Below, piece by piece: positions 42,101 through 53,772 of a stretch of DNA of 64,000 nucleotides. Below the pieces are notes generated by a model. That model was not told the origin of the DNA, made no database searches, and saw only the letters and a list, made by a program, of their open reading frames with translations. Both the position numbers and the translations under genes were made by a program. Positions within the stretch are counted from its first letter, which is position 1. Each line of letters opens with the position of its first letter. This DNA comes from Prostheceraeus crozeri (Eukaryota > Platyhelminthes > Polycladida > Euryleptidae), in NCBI GenBank assembly GCA_907163375.1, contig CAJQUW010007414.1, positions 515,723 through 579,722 of the forward strand, read 5' to 3'.

Positions 42101-45100
42101 GTGACTGATCGAAAATTGCACATCGAGTGGGTCAATCATGGGACTGCAAATCGACGCGTTTTGTTACATCAGCTGACTCATCTCTTGCTAGACGTTGATG
42201 TGGTCATTTTGGCGAAATATATTCGTTGATTTTCAGAATTGCACATAATTTCTTTTTCTCAACTATCATAACAATTACTTCAACAATAGTGATCAAAGCA
42301 CAGAATTAGACTGCTCGCTCCCTCTAGTCGTCGTTTCCTAGGGCAGAGTCATATCTCGTATGTGACAATTAAGTGGCACACACCACACACGATCTACGGT
42401 CAAACAATAAGTCGTCACTGAATAGGCAGTGAGCCTCAGACATCAGCCACTGGCGTGCGTGTCACACACATCGAGTTCTTCGTTCGTTCACACTTCGCTG
42501 TCACAGTACCATTCATTGATAAATCATACGAAGAGATGGAGTGAGCGAAATTTCTCACGCTTGCCAACATCTAAACAAAGAATCTGACAGACCAATATTA
42601 ATGAGAAAACTTGTGTGCGATGATCTGAATTCTTCGAATCTGAAGGAATCGCGACAATCGAAGGATTTCGGAGGAATTCACAGCAATCCGCAAGCGACGT
42701 ACGACTGTTTTCCTATCTCTGTAAGGTATTAGGAATTCCCTTTTACCGACTTACTAAGTTCCAGCATGTGCCATCGTTTTGAATTAGTCTTTATTTCTAT
42801 CAAACTGAGAGATTATGAACAATCTAATTCTCCGGATCAAGGATTTACTGAGTTGAAAAATTTCACACTTATAATTATGTTAGACTTGCAATATTGGCCA
42901 TGAAGATGAGAAGATAAAACAGCATTTATTTATTCAGTCACTTACGGAGTTGGATGACTTTTCCCGTAGTATCTGTGTTCAAGCATGAAGCATATGGCAC
43001 CCATTTCTTTGGCATATTCAGCCATGGACCCATTGAGCAAGAGGTACGGATCCGCAGCTCCTTCACCTCCAACTTGGATGAAGGCAGGTCCGCCAGGTCG
43101 ATAATACTGCCTGTTTACGAAATACCTCTGAAAGGAATTTCATGTTGTCGACAACGTTGAAATTCTATCAATCTCGTATTTTCTCGAATGGAACCCACAC
43201 TCAAGTAGAACCCGCACCTAAATTTTGATTTAAGCGATTTTGGAGCTTTACTATCAGCTCACATTCATTAGAGTCGGATGCATATAAATTTTAAGTATTT
43301 AGATGAATGATTGTCTAAATAGCTCCCTGTAAATATGTAGTAGTTAAAAAGAAGATCGATAAACCGAATACGTCATTGCTTATCAGTGCTTGCTTGCTCA
43401 TTATACAGTATGTAAGCCCATTGTAACGTAGTTATATTTATATATGAAAAACAAAATGCTTTTAAGTTGAAAAATCTTATTCATGCAAAATTACAGTTAT
43501 TACCATCTTGATAATAACTCAATGTGCATGGTAAAGCCAAAAATCTCAGAATATAAAAATAACAAAACTTCAAAACAAAATGTTGAATGTTTCATCATTC
43601 AAAAGAAGCATCTAAGTCTACTTGCCACGAATCCTGCTTCTCGAATTCCTCATCATCGTAATCATCTTCTTCATTCTTCTCAGTCTAGATGATCAGACTT
43701 ATCAATGGCATTTTGGAGGAAAAGCGACTTGGCTTCCTCGGCTGGTTGACCATCTTTCACGCAATGAAATTACTTGAACCGTCACTTGATTAAAAGTAAA
43801 AAGTGCGGAATGCAATCTGCGGTAGACGGCAGAACCCATCTTCGTGCATGCTTAAGGATACTTCATTAATTTTGAGACTTAGTTGAATGAATACCATCAA
43901 GTTTGCTTTCATCAGCGTTCTCTTTGCTGTACCAGCATTGTAGTTTATCAGTATTAAAATTTCCCGTCAGTGTTTCTGTATTTCATGTTATTAAATTTCT
44001 ATTTTTTAGCATCTAATTTTTATTCAATTTGCAATATTTTTTGTGTCATTAAAAATTTGATTTTTCATCATTTATTCATTCCTTAAGCTCTAATCAATTG
44101 ATTTTTTCTTCTTCTACTTTGTATTCTTTATTTATCATTTCTTTGTTTCTTCTTTGTCATTTCAACACACTTCCTGGAGTTTTGCCAAAAAGCATTACAA
44201 ATTCAATAATCTTTCTTTCCTCATCAGTAGAACACTAAGCGATCGACTTTTATAGACATTCGAGAAACTCAGCAAAAATATGCGTATTTTTATTATTATT
44301 CATTTCTTATATATATTTCGCAAAAATAGTGCTTATATCTGCCTACCCGCCTCATAAACAAATAATTTTGTTTCTGAAATCGGTCAATCTTAGAATCATT
44401 TTGCTATCTCATCATCACCTTCAATCTGATAATGGATTTGAATTATATACAAGATAATTCGGAAATCCGTGGAGTGCTACAAATGAAAAGAAAGTGCCTC
44501 CGGTTTTCAGTGTCGACTCAAAAAAATCTAAGCACACAGTGAAAGTTTCTAAGTCAAAAGATTCAGTTTTGCAGAGATTACGTTTGTGCGCTTCAAAAAA
44601 TATTTGATCCGCCTGCAAGATGACTCTAAATCTAGATAAATGTAAGCAGATCATAATAAAGGAAGTCAAAAACTCAAAAAAGTCAAAATCATTTCCACTG
44701 TATGACGATATTGTTCCTTCTGAATCATTTCATATCTTGGGTGTCTCGTGGAATAATCACATGTCATGGGAAGACCATTTCAGTGCCGCTGTTCGCGCCG
44801 CTTGCATGTTTTGAGAGTCCTCAGACCATTTGTAACAAAAGAGAAGCTTTCAATGACATGATCCTTTCCCTCCTACTTTGTGCCACACCGTTATTCGGTA
44901 ACATTTCCAATCCGATTTTGCTCAAATTTCATTGGGTATTGAAGCGGGCACATCACATCATCTGTGAAGACAACTGTGAATGTTCAATCATACCTTGCTT
45001 GAATTCTCGTCGTGAAACTTTGACGCTGAAACATTTCAGAAAGTGTGAATTCCCGGATCATCCGCTGCATCATCTTTTACCAAACAAACTACCTATTACA

Positions 45101-47791
45101 GGGCATTATCTAGTCTTCCTTATTACTCAACCGCTAAGCATTCTAAATCGCTTCTTTCTTTTGGCTGCAAATTGTATAATGCGAAGCTGTGACATTATAT
45201 CATCCGTAAAAGTACTACCTATGTAATTTCTGATTTTCATTTCTTCAATATACATGTAGTGCTTATTATTATTATTATCCAATCTTCCTTCACACAGTTT
45301 TGTTCACCCAGATACTTATAATTCCTCCATGCTTATGTATTTTGCTCTTGTATGCATACGTATTTTGTCTCTTTTACTGTCATACATGTCTACTGAATCA
45401 TTGTTGTGGACTAATAAAGATAATTATTATTATTATCAATTTAAAGTTGCTAAATTTTATCAAATTAATCTCAAATGGTTAATATGCAGACGCTTTAGTA
45501 CTTCGACATAAGTAGTGTGCAACTTAACAGATATCAAAAGGAGTGAACATTAGTCAACATATGATGCATCTCAATTAAGCGGGAATTATAAAAGGAAATT
45601 TCATGAACCACATTATAATGTAAGTCTTCATGGAGAAGTTGAGATCTTATTGTACCCCTAGGCTGAAATTTCAAGCTTTTCATACACATTTTCATCGGCA
45701 AGATTTTATGATTCACTAAATTCATGTTTCATTTCCTGAATCTATATAACAATATGGACCCACTTTGATGTCTTTGATTATGATATTTGTCAGTGACAGC
45801 TATGAGCACGCTTAAGAAAATGCTCTTGTTAATAAGGCTGAGCATTAAGGTAATAGTCACCCATCGAAATGTTAATTTGGCAAACATTACCTCTCCAAGG
45901 TTTTCATAGCACGGAAGATTTGAAAAATACTATTATTACTTCTGTTTAGCTATCATGATCAGTCAAATCCCTGCAAATTGCTGGGCAATGCTGGGTATTT
46001 AATTAGTATTGAGTTGCTATTCTACCTAGACTTGCTCTATGTAATGTTTATAATACAGCTTGTTGTCTGTTAGCACATATCAAGTCCCCGTCGAAGAAAG
46101 CGAAATATCGGACTTCAAGGGAAAAATAATTGCTGAGAAATTCGGAGACATTTTTCTTTTCATCTGATTTGAGCTATCCCAAGAAATGTGCATGGCTTCT
46201 ACCTTCGTTTAACTGTAGATCAACCGTAAAGTCTAAAACAAGCTAACTAAAATCAATAAAAATGATTTCCATTTGACTTTCAAAGCACATTTTGCAATTT
46301 TGACATTCAAAATTTAAATGTCATAGAAAATGGCTTGCCACATCAAGCAGTGAAATTGACATTCTCGATATCGACATTGAATTATCAGAATCATAGATCA
46401 GAGACATGATAATAGCACAAACGCATGGAAAGAACATTTCACCGATAACAAGGGCGATTTCGATGATCTTCATATCTGAATATCGCAATGAATGATGTTT
46501 CATCTTCCGAGGAAATCATTGATGTGCCTTAAAATGTCTTTCGAGTTAACACATCCTTCCGAGTCGGACCAAAAAAGCAGCGATGAGAAAATAAGTCAAT
46601 TTGGAAAGAAAGAAAAGGAGAAATCCTTGTTGTACCTAAATTCATGAATTCTCCTCACAGTGATCCCTAAACAAATTGGTCAGCCACATAGGGTATCCAT
46701 AAATTCCTATGTCCAAGTCAAAGAAAGTGATATTTTCTAAATTTTCTTTTTGTGATCATATCATGCCGTGTCAACATGATTGTAAAGAGAGCACATCAGA
46801 TGTTGGGATTTTTCAAATTAACCATGAAATTACATGTACAGGTGCTGAAAGTCACATTCAATCCGCATATTTGTTAGTTGACTTATGTTGACTTTCGTTA
46901 ATCACCAGTTTAGTCTACACATCCAATGTTCAGTCAGCAATGAAAAGGGTGCTAAGAGGCGGTTCTAAAACATTTTTCGTGAGTAATGTCCATCATTGTT
47001 TAGGTAGAGTCATAAATCACAGAGTTTGCATGAAATCAGGTTTTCGCATTACCTAACAATCTACAGTCTTCCTTTGAAGCGAATAATCCGATATGTATGC
47101 ACCTCATTGGAAAAATGAAGCACTTTTGGAAACTTCATTGGAAAAAATGAAGTTTTTTTACTTCAACACGTACAACTGTATGAAAAAACTCCGGAATTTC
47201 TAGTCCTGATTCAAGAGACCGTAGATAGTATTATTTTAGAACAAACTTGGATTAATTTTTTTGTATAAAATCTCTTTGTGAAAAATATCACTTACATCAA
47301 GCGCATTCTGGTTGGTCGGATCGGATGACGTAAATTTTATAATTATTGTTTTACAACATTTCTTATTAAAACATGTTTCTCAACGGCTGTAATCAGCTTT
47401 TTGCTGTAACTGTTAATTGAATAAATTGTGTTTTCAAACTGCAGCATTTGTTGATTTGCAGTGGCACATTAACTTTGACAAAAGGTCAAAGGGTCAAATA
47501 TTAAAAGTACCGGTAGTGTTTAGTGAATTTGAGACTTAACTTAATTCGATAATAACTCATTATCTAATAAAATAATGAATGAATAAGCTTTACCTGTCTC
47601 CACGTTCGAGCAGACGGACCAAAATGGTCCAGTGTTTGATTGATCCATTGATCAGGTATTTCTGAACTCTCCTTTATTTTAGCGTCGGTATCTACGAAGC
47701 GCCCATCGAAGAAAATTCTCCTGCTCAAACAAGAGGTAACCGTTAAAGAAATATGGACTAGAATTGCTATCAAGAAGCTTGATTTCGCCAT
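24011..47791 (-). CDS. PRSS16-like: S28 serine carboxypeptidase (PRSS16/K12H4.7-like), eight exons
   Basis: Host gene. Exons on the minus strand: 47594-47791, 42946-43127, 41628-41860, 33853-33991, 30565-30667, 28450-28730, 24182-24393, 24011-24120. All junctions are GT-AG and phases agree, giving 485 aa without a stop. Residues 1 to about 20 form a signal peptide ([20 protein letters not shown]), so the enzyme is secreted or lysosomal. Family landmarks: [58 protein letters not shown]. Catalytic triad: Ser170 (FGASYSA), Asp427 ([11 protein letters not shown]), His453 (GTAHCA). S28 enzymes trim peptides, often after proline. The serine motif is GASYSA where relatives usually have GGSYxG. Length is normal for the family. 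Confidence 0.95.
24182..24393 (-). CDS. S28 gene exon 7 (catalytic aspartate)
   Basis: Encodes [27 protein letters not shown] and [12 protein letters not shown]. Acceptor ATTGCAG, donor G|GTAAGT. Confidence 0.95.
24538..24687. mobile_element. Hairpin MITE
   Basis: Almost the whole 150 bp folds on itself: AATATTGCAC pairs with GTGCAATATT at the ends, GGAGAATACCCAC with GTGGGTGTTCTCC, and GAAATATCTA with TAGATATTTC around a central CGAAGCGAAGC. A related AGAAATACCCGCTCAGA word follows at about 24778. Confidence 0.75.
26530..27015. repeat. Foldback element in intron 6
   Basis: Long imperfect inverted repeat. The best-paired parts are GTAAAAAGGAAGGAAAT / ATTTCCTTCCTTTTTAC and CACACCGACA...GTACAAAAGTCTATG with its mirror near 26835-26867. 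The arms remain similar outward to about 26530 and 27015. No coding sequence, so probably a non-autonomous DNA element. Confidence 0.7.
27412..28316. repeat. Foldback element with about 320-370-bp arms in intron 6
   Basis: Arm 27412-27729 is complementary to 27944-28316 with mismatches and small gaps; shared words include CTGATTGA, GTCACGAAA, GGGCAATG, GAAGTTGTCA, TTTGTGAAA and TTTGATGCAAAG. The spacer is about 210 bp. Divergence between arms shows age. Confidence 0.7.
28450..28730 (-). CDS. S28 gene exon 6
   Basis: Encodes [13 protein letters not shown] through [14 protein letters not shown] and [10 protein letters not shown]. Acceptor TTTGCAG, donor GGG|GTAAGT. Confidence 0.93.
28731..30564. 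other. S28 intron 5
   Basis: 1.8 kb holding the Penelope-type endonuclease remnant at 29605-30096. Nothing else recognised. Confidence 0.65.
29605..30096 (-). mobile_element. Penelope-like element remnant (GIY-YIG endonuclease)
   Basis: 163-codon open frame ending in a GIY-YIG type domain: [30 protein letters not shown] and [15 protein letters not shown], preceded by a Cys-bearing linker. This arrangement is what follows the reverse transcriptase in Penelope-like retroelements. The first motif reads VYK rather than GIY and the second FHKG rather than YIG. No reverse transcriptase was recognised upstream, so it seems 5'-truncated. Confidence 0.65.
30565..30667 (-). CDS. S28 gene exon 5
   Basis: Encodes [17 protein letters not shown] and [11 protein letters not shown], the conserved VQYN region. 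Acceptor ATTTCAG, donor GTT|GTAAGT. Confidence 0.9.
30668..33852. other. S28 intron 4
   Basis: 3.2 kb. Two short Cys-rich open stretches (31703-32029 minus, 32250-32489 plus) are discussed as doubtful. No repeat boundary recognised. Confidence 0.55.
33853..33991 (-). CDS. S28 gene exon 4
   Basis: Encodes [20 protein letters not shown] and onward. Acceptor TTTTTCAG, donor AA|GTATGT; phases join exons 3 and 5. Confidence 0.9.
35781..37234. repeat. Left LTR
   Basis: 1454 bp, matching 39132-40566. The first tens of bases carry an extra AT-rich segment of about 20 bp. Confidence 0.87.
39132..40566. repeat. Right LTR
   Basis: 1435 bp copy of 35781-37234, ending ACTATCACA before the target duplication. 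Confidence 0.87.
41628..41860 (-). CDS. S28 gene exon 3 (catalytic serine)
   Basis: Encodes [10 protein letters not shown], the serine motif FGASYSA and [13 protein letters not shown]. Acceptor TTCTTCAG, donor C|GTGAGT. Confidence 0.94.
41861..42945. other. S28 intron 2
   Basis: 1.1 kb. No coding segment, repeat or RNA gene recognised. Confidence 0.6.
42946..43127 (-). CDS. S28 gene exon 2
   Basis: Encodes [20 protein letters not shown] through [12 protein letters not shown]. Acceptor CTTTCAG, donor CC|GTAAGT, phase 2 at the end. Confidence 0.92.
43128..47593. other. S28 intron 1
   Basis: 4.5 kb. Contains the LINE 3' fragment (44560-45437) and a segment at about 45868-46090 that resembles 40950-41250. 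Confidence 0.65.
44560..45437 (+). mobile_element. LINE 3' fragment (CR1/Jockey-like)
   Basis: 44620-44814 encodes [32 protein letters not shown], the end of a LINE reverse transcriptase. It parallels RMSINRSKTKVL and LKILGLVFNDGLTWSNHF in the copy at 62.6 kb. The C-terminal part continues in another frame with stops. It ends in AATAAAGATAATTATTATTATT, the ATT-type tail also seen at 63.4 kb. It is 5'-truncated and old. Confidence 0.75.
47594..47791 (-). CDS. S28 gene exon 1
   Basis: Starts at ATG 47791 and encodes the signal peptide and [11 protein letters not shown]. Donor CAG|GTAAAG, phase 0. Confidence 0.92.
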
Positions 47792-47917
47792 AACTTTCAA
47801 GAGATCAAATCAGTCAGATGAAGCTCTTCAAATTTGAACTCAGTTATCAACGGATCGTTCAAGTGTTCCAATCACTTCGAGCGATCACAAATGATACCGA
47901 TGTGATTGAAGCGCACT

Positions 47918-47926
47918 CTTTTATAG
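47918..47926 (-). promoter_or_regulatory. Candidate TATA box of the S28 gene
   Basis: CTATAAAAG on the minus strand, about 127 bp upstream of the start codon. This would leave a 5' leader of roughly 100 nt. Confidence 0.6.
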
Positions 47927-50900
47927 TGCAACATGAGCGAGGAATCATTAAGTGCTCACGTTCAAACAGATTAACGTAGATGAACCGTTAATTAATAGTT
48001 TTATTACCAATGTATCACCACGTATAAGGTATTGAATTTATTTACTTCAGCTTTCTTGCATATTATCAGGGAGCGGAGAGGCGATTCGGGGGCTCTTAGT
48101 AATTTGAAAAACACTTCAAATCTTTGGGTTCCACTGGTATGGACCAGTGAATGGCGTGCCTGACAATCGTGTCAGCAGTGACAAGTAGAGGGATTTTACG
48201 TAGCACGCCATGGAATTTGACGAATTTTTAGGTAAGCTGCCCACTTAGCCAATGGACCATCACTTTGAAAATCTCATCTATCCTGTTACTAGGGTTTTCA
48301 AAATCCCGACTTTTTCTCATCCCGGGATTAGCGAACTTGATGCATTTATTGACAGTATGCTTTGGTTAGCGTAGACTGAACAATACTGGGCGTTGTTTTG
48401 AATTCTTGAACAAGTGATTTGAACGATGTACTGTATTACAACTTATGATATCACAAGCAGACCTACCTAAATGTCCATCACTTAAAAATAAGTTTTATTT
48501 TCACATGCAGACACAAACTATAAAAATAAGTATGTAGATCTGGTCATCGCACATAATATATACGTTGTCGCATTAAAACCTGGTATGTGACTTTCAAATC
48601 AAAAATGCAAATCCCGCGATTTGTAAAGTCTGGAAAAATCCCGATATTGTATGCAGAACGCTCTTCTTTCTCTCAACTTTCTGATCATGCACTATAGTGA
48701 CCTGCCACACTGGGTCCACAACACGCCAGCATCATGCGTGAATCCCACTGAACATTACGCATGTTTCACACGTGTTTCCATTAACATTTCCGCGACACGC
48801 CATTTTCTTACGTGCTTCAGGCGTGTTCTTTACTCAGTAATTCAGGATTGATTTTTCTGTGTGATTCACAACATTTGTTCCAGTTTTCGCGTTGTAGTAC
48901 GCAATGGCTTTAAATGTTGCTTTGATTCATAATCGTCTACCTTCATGGGTAGGCCTATGTTGGCCTATTGTGGACCTAATATGCGATTCTTGCATACGCT
49001 AAATCTTGAGCGTCTCTTCAATTCAATTGGGCAAAGCACGGCAGTACAAACGTCACTCTCTAGTCTAGCATCAACAGAACTAGGCAACCAGACTGGAATC
49101 CTTGCATAGAGCGCGCCAAGGAGATGCTCCATTGGAAGGTTATCTCGAAAACTAGCGCGCCAGAGCCTAAAACCATACCATATCATTAGATTTTTTAAAG
49201 GTGCTTCCCAATTTTGAGCGTCCCCACAACATGCCAATCGGCGCACAGGCAACATGCCCCATGTTCAATATTTTCTGAGAACAAGCGCGCCAGAGCTAGC
49301 TCATCTAGCAAAAATTCAAGTTTAGCAAGCCTAAAAATGAGTGGTTTTCAAACTCACAAAGTTACAACATCTAAAACATAATAGGATTAACATTGAAAAG
49401 TCATGGAGAAAAATCTTGAAATGAAGAAAGATGATCATCCCGAACTGTAGTGATGCATGAACTTCAAAGGTGCAGGACAGAAAATCTGAGGATATTATGC
49501 GACAGTATCCAACAGAAATTCCGAATAACGCGTTCAAAGTCTGTAAAATTGATTGATTTGTATGCAAATGCACCCTTATCTATGCTAGCTTACTTGAAAT
49601 TGCTGAAGATGACGTGGCTTTTATTTCAGGCGAAGACCCGCTCGATTGATAATTCTGAATAATATGTTGAGTTCTACGAAAATTCGTAAGAATTTCAAGT
49701 ATTATTAACATTTATTCATCATATTGAAACAAATGTTGTAATTCAGTTCTACAAGTTATCTGACTAGCACACTGTAAATCGCTCAATACCAATCACATAC
49801 GAAGGATGCAAAGCAAAATATTTTTTTGGCATATTTCTGTGTTCTCTTGGTTTATATTTGTATGCTTTTCGTTTGTTATTTCAAATGTGGTATGCTTTAC
49901 ATACTAAAGCCATACCAACACAATGCTAAAGGAAAGCATGAAATACGTCCCAAGTATGTTGATTTAAGGCCTTTTGTCAATAAAGATCACACTAATGTTG
50001 CTACTGTTCTGTAAGTAATAAGATAATGACATTAAGAATCATGCTTTCAATACTGAATTCGATTTTAATACACGTAAGTCTGAGGCATTTCATGAATAAT
50101 CAATAAGTATTCAACCATCAACAATTATGCACTATGCAATTTTGAAATAAAGCACATTATCAATCCGATGTAAAAACACATTATAATTCATGAACGCAAA
50201 AATAGTTATATTTGAGATATATAAGTCAACATGATTGCACTGTTAAGTAGCGTTTGAATAAACTGATAATGATATCAATTTGGCTCAATAAGTGGGACTG
50301 ACTACACGTCCTGTTCATGTAGCTAGTCGAGGAACTACGACGACATTCTTCATCAGCTTAAAATTCTCAGTACATCTAACCTAGCTATATATAGCTCTAT
50401 ATTCGCGACTGGTATTACTGAAAATAAGCTGTGTGGCAGTACACGCGGGATACTGTTGTGATCACTCGTTCAGAACTTGTTCTGTCAGGTTCACACGAGA
50501 TATACACGAGAACACACGGGTTGTTCACGAGATCATTTGACGTGACTGGAACTCAGTGCACGCGTAATTACGGAACACCCCAAACATCCGTGGTTAAGGA
50601 CATTTCATTCTTCTACCCGCGTACATACGCGCTTCACTAAGACTCAGAAATCACTTGATCTGATGCTGTTAAAACATGGGAAATGTTTATGAATACGCGC
50701 GCGGGCGATTATAGTTTGCGCGTCGTCTACGATTGTCTGCGCTGCCGCTTGAACCACGGATGAACCGCTAAGCATATTCTGTCTTCCCTGAGCATGAAAT
50801 TGAGTTCCTATCACATTGTTTAGCCTCTGATACATGCAGACACATGAGACGTAAAGTCTATACAACAGGACTGCCAATTATACTAACTTATTGCAGCAAT

Positions 50901-52672
50901 ATCCCGCATAGTCACGGATGTTTAGGGTCATGTGTAATTACGGGTGATTGAACGTGGCATGTCACCTGGTGTAGTTTTATTTTTTGGGATGACTCACAGG
51001 CGTTCATGTTCATTCTTACACCGATTGATGAACCTTGCTACTTCATCTCAATGCAGCCTCTAAAGACAATGTTAACGAATCCAGGGATTCAGGATCCCGT
51101 AAAAATGTGATAATCCCGAGATCCAAGATAGAAAACCATATCTGTTACACTACACTTTCTACTGGGTACAAATACTTCTAGAAGTTCCCTTTCTCAAGAG
51201 CTCGCATATTGTACCTGTGACTGGGGATGCAGTCACTGACACACCTTTTGATATTATAGCGCAAAAACAGGTTTTCCTATAGTGTTAAGACCATCCTTCT
51301 GTGGCTATGTTCGTGTGATCCATGCGTGCCTATTGCATAATGAAAACTCAAATACCGACTTCATTTTCTATTAATCTATTATGGAATTCTTTGCATAAGC
51401 CATAACTCAGTATTAAATGTCATTCACAGTGGTTGCCGTTAATCGGGAAAAGCAAGTCGTCTTCTTGCTAAAAACAAGTTTATGGTTAAGATCAGTCTTC
51501 TTAAAAAAATATGTACCGGTACATGCCCAACGTTTCGCGCTTTATTTTTTTTTAGTTTCAGGTGAAAGCGAAAGGAAAAACAGACGGTGAAAGTTTTTTT
51601 TAAATGTCTATTCATTTTGATAATGGATTAGGCATTGTTGGTCAAATCGAACGAAAGTTTCTTCGTCAATTTTTACCGATTTTTTTACAATTTTGAGTCT
51701 TTGATGTCTTGGACAATCAAATTTTTGAGCTAGCTAAATTTTGGATATATGCCTATCACTTTAGCGATTTTAATGTTTGCTGTCTATGATGCTAAGCTGG
51801 TTGAATGCGCAGGGAAGTCACTTGTGAACAGAAAAAGAGTTTGAAAAGATTCATTTGCGCAAGGAGAAAACTGGAGTACGCGCGATATATCAAATATGGA
51901 TGATCTTCTTTGAGAAGCAACCATCCCAATGCATCTTTATATTGTAATATACAGCTGTACTTAACTTCAAATGTTGCTAAAATATATAACTAAATTTTAC
52001 GATTTTCAAATACCAAAGGAATTCAAATGAGGAATGGCGTTTTTACGGATTAACACTTTTTATGGAGTATTATAGTTATTTTATTTGAAAGACTAAAATT
52101 AAGGTCTATTTTATTGAAAGACATTTTATAATGAACAAAACATTTTGCTACACTCATACTATAGAAAGAGTAAGTGTTTGTCAGGGAACTACGAGCATCT
52201 TGAACATTAAAATATTTTTTGCTTTTGTGCCACTCATCAAGGCATTTGAGATGCAAGGCAAACTTGTTCGGATAAGCTTGCTCATTTCGTTACTTGCTAC
52301 GTCAGACCACACATGTCGTGCGTGAATTTACGTTTTCCATCTTTATATTCTCTTGCAACATTTGGGTCACGTGCAGCTTTCTTATTTGTCCATTCGGCTA
52401 ACATGGTAATCAATTCCTGATCAAGAACTTTCAATGCGAAATCAACATTATACTTTCAGGATCTTGAAAATGAAGTTCATCATTACCACTGGATGTGGGA
52501 AAATTTGAAGGACGAGAATCCGAATAAGAACTCACGGAGGACCCGTCAGGATTGTCACTTAAGTTAGGACCTTAATGCCGACCACTCCCAATCGGTTGTA
52601 TTTCATCTTCACTGCTTGAATCATTTCTTCATGAAGGTCAAATGCGCTCTGGTGGGTCAGTTTCAGGAATTA
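47927..52672. other. Upstream region without recognised gene
   Basis: 4.7 kb. Contains several AATCCCGGGATT-like inverted words (48290-48345, 48608-48650, 51080-51135), probably remnants of small DNA elements, and the foldback at about 50525-50985. No coding region supported. Confidence 0.5.
50525..50985. repeat. Possible foldback element
   Basis: A segment near 50550-50600 (GTAATTACGG...CATCCGTG) is an inverted match to 50885-50970 (CACGGATG...GTAATTACGGG). A related copy surrounds the hAT relic at 54790-54831 and 57904-57955. Confidence 0.45.
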
Positions 52673-52680
52673 CCACAAGT

Positions 52681-53764
52681 TAGTGATGCAAATAGAAAAT
52701 TTTCCAGAAAATTTAACGGAAAATTTTCCAATTTTTTCAAAATTTTCTGTAAAATTTTGAAATTTATTTTTCGGTGATTGACGTTTTTTTCTTTGTTATT
52801 ATAGTATATATAGACTTATTATAGTCGTTTGAATAGAATATGTAATATTCAAAGTCCGAAAACTTCTCTACCATTCCTGTATGTTAACTTTTGGTAGCAA
52901 CTGCACCTTTTCCATGTCTATTTCAGATCTTTCCAAATGAATTTCAGATTTCTCTAGCTGAATTTCAGATATCTGCCACAAGGTCAACTTTGAGAAGATC
53001 TTTAATTCAACTGGAGATCTCCAATTTGTCTGGAGCATATCTGAAATTCATTTGGGCAGATCTGAAATCGATTTGGAACTATCTGAACCATCTGAGCTAG
53101 AAATGGAGGATGTGCATCCTCAACGAAGATATCGGACGATGCGCCAGAAGTCTGAAGCTATCATAGATATTCTTTTACTCATCACAGATATCTTTAGTTT
53201 CCAAATATCTCACGAGTTTACAGTATTTATATATTTCAATATGGTCGCTCATGAATGCTGCGTGGACTGTGTGCTTATACTTCATCACATGTTCATCAAA
53301 ACATGGAGAATTTGGATCACTGTGATCAAGTACGCTACATAATAAAGCTTAACTTTGAATCTAACAATTAGCAAACTCCAAAATAAAGTACATTTTCTTT
53401 GCTCCAGATCTTTCACATTGCATGAAATTATACCCCTATTGTAAAGCAAGATTCACGTTATCCCAAACGGTTTCTGTGTGATAATTAAAAATGCTAATAA
53501 TTTATAGTACGCCACTGCGGTGGCAAAGGAATGTTCAAAAATCCACGGACGGAAATCGTATTGCTACGATTGCTTTAATTCAAATAATGATTAAATCAAG
53601 AGTTTTAGACCCAATTTATTGGTACGCAGCTGCGCCTCGGCAGTTGAAGCGCTCAAATTATAGGGCCTATCAAAAAAGTCAAAACTTTCAAAATTTTCCA
53701 ATATTTTCCATAATTTTCCACGGAAAATTTTGATTCAAAATTTTCCGGAAAATTTTCATCACTA
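52681..53764. mobile_element. Non-autonomous hAT element
   Basis: Ends TAGTGATG...CATCACTA, flanked by the 8-bp target duplication CCACAAGT (52673-52680 and 53765-53772). The terminal regions are long imperfect inverted repeats rich in AAAATTTTCC. The interior holds short AATTTCAGAT-type repeats and no transposase. End sequence and duplication length fit the hAT superfamily. Confidence 0.85.
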
Positions 53765-53772
53765 CCACAAGT

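Noticed and set aside
47792-47800. Start of the S28 protein upstream at 47800
   Set aside because: That codon is TTG; the ATG at 47791 is followed directly by a good signal peptide.
48286-48650. hAT-like element defined by AATCCCGGGATT words
   Set aside because: Words recur at 35420, 40720, 48300, 48600 and 51090 but I could not define ends or target duplications, so no element is called.
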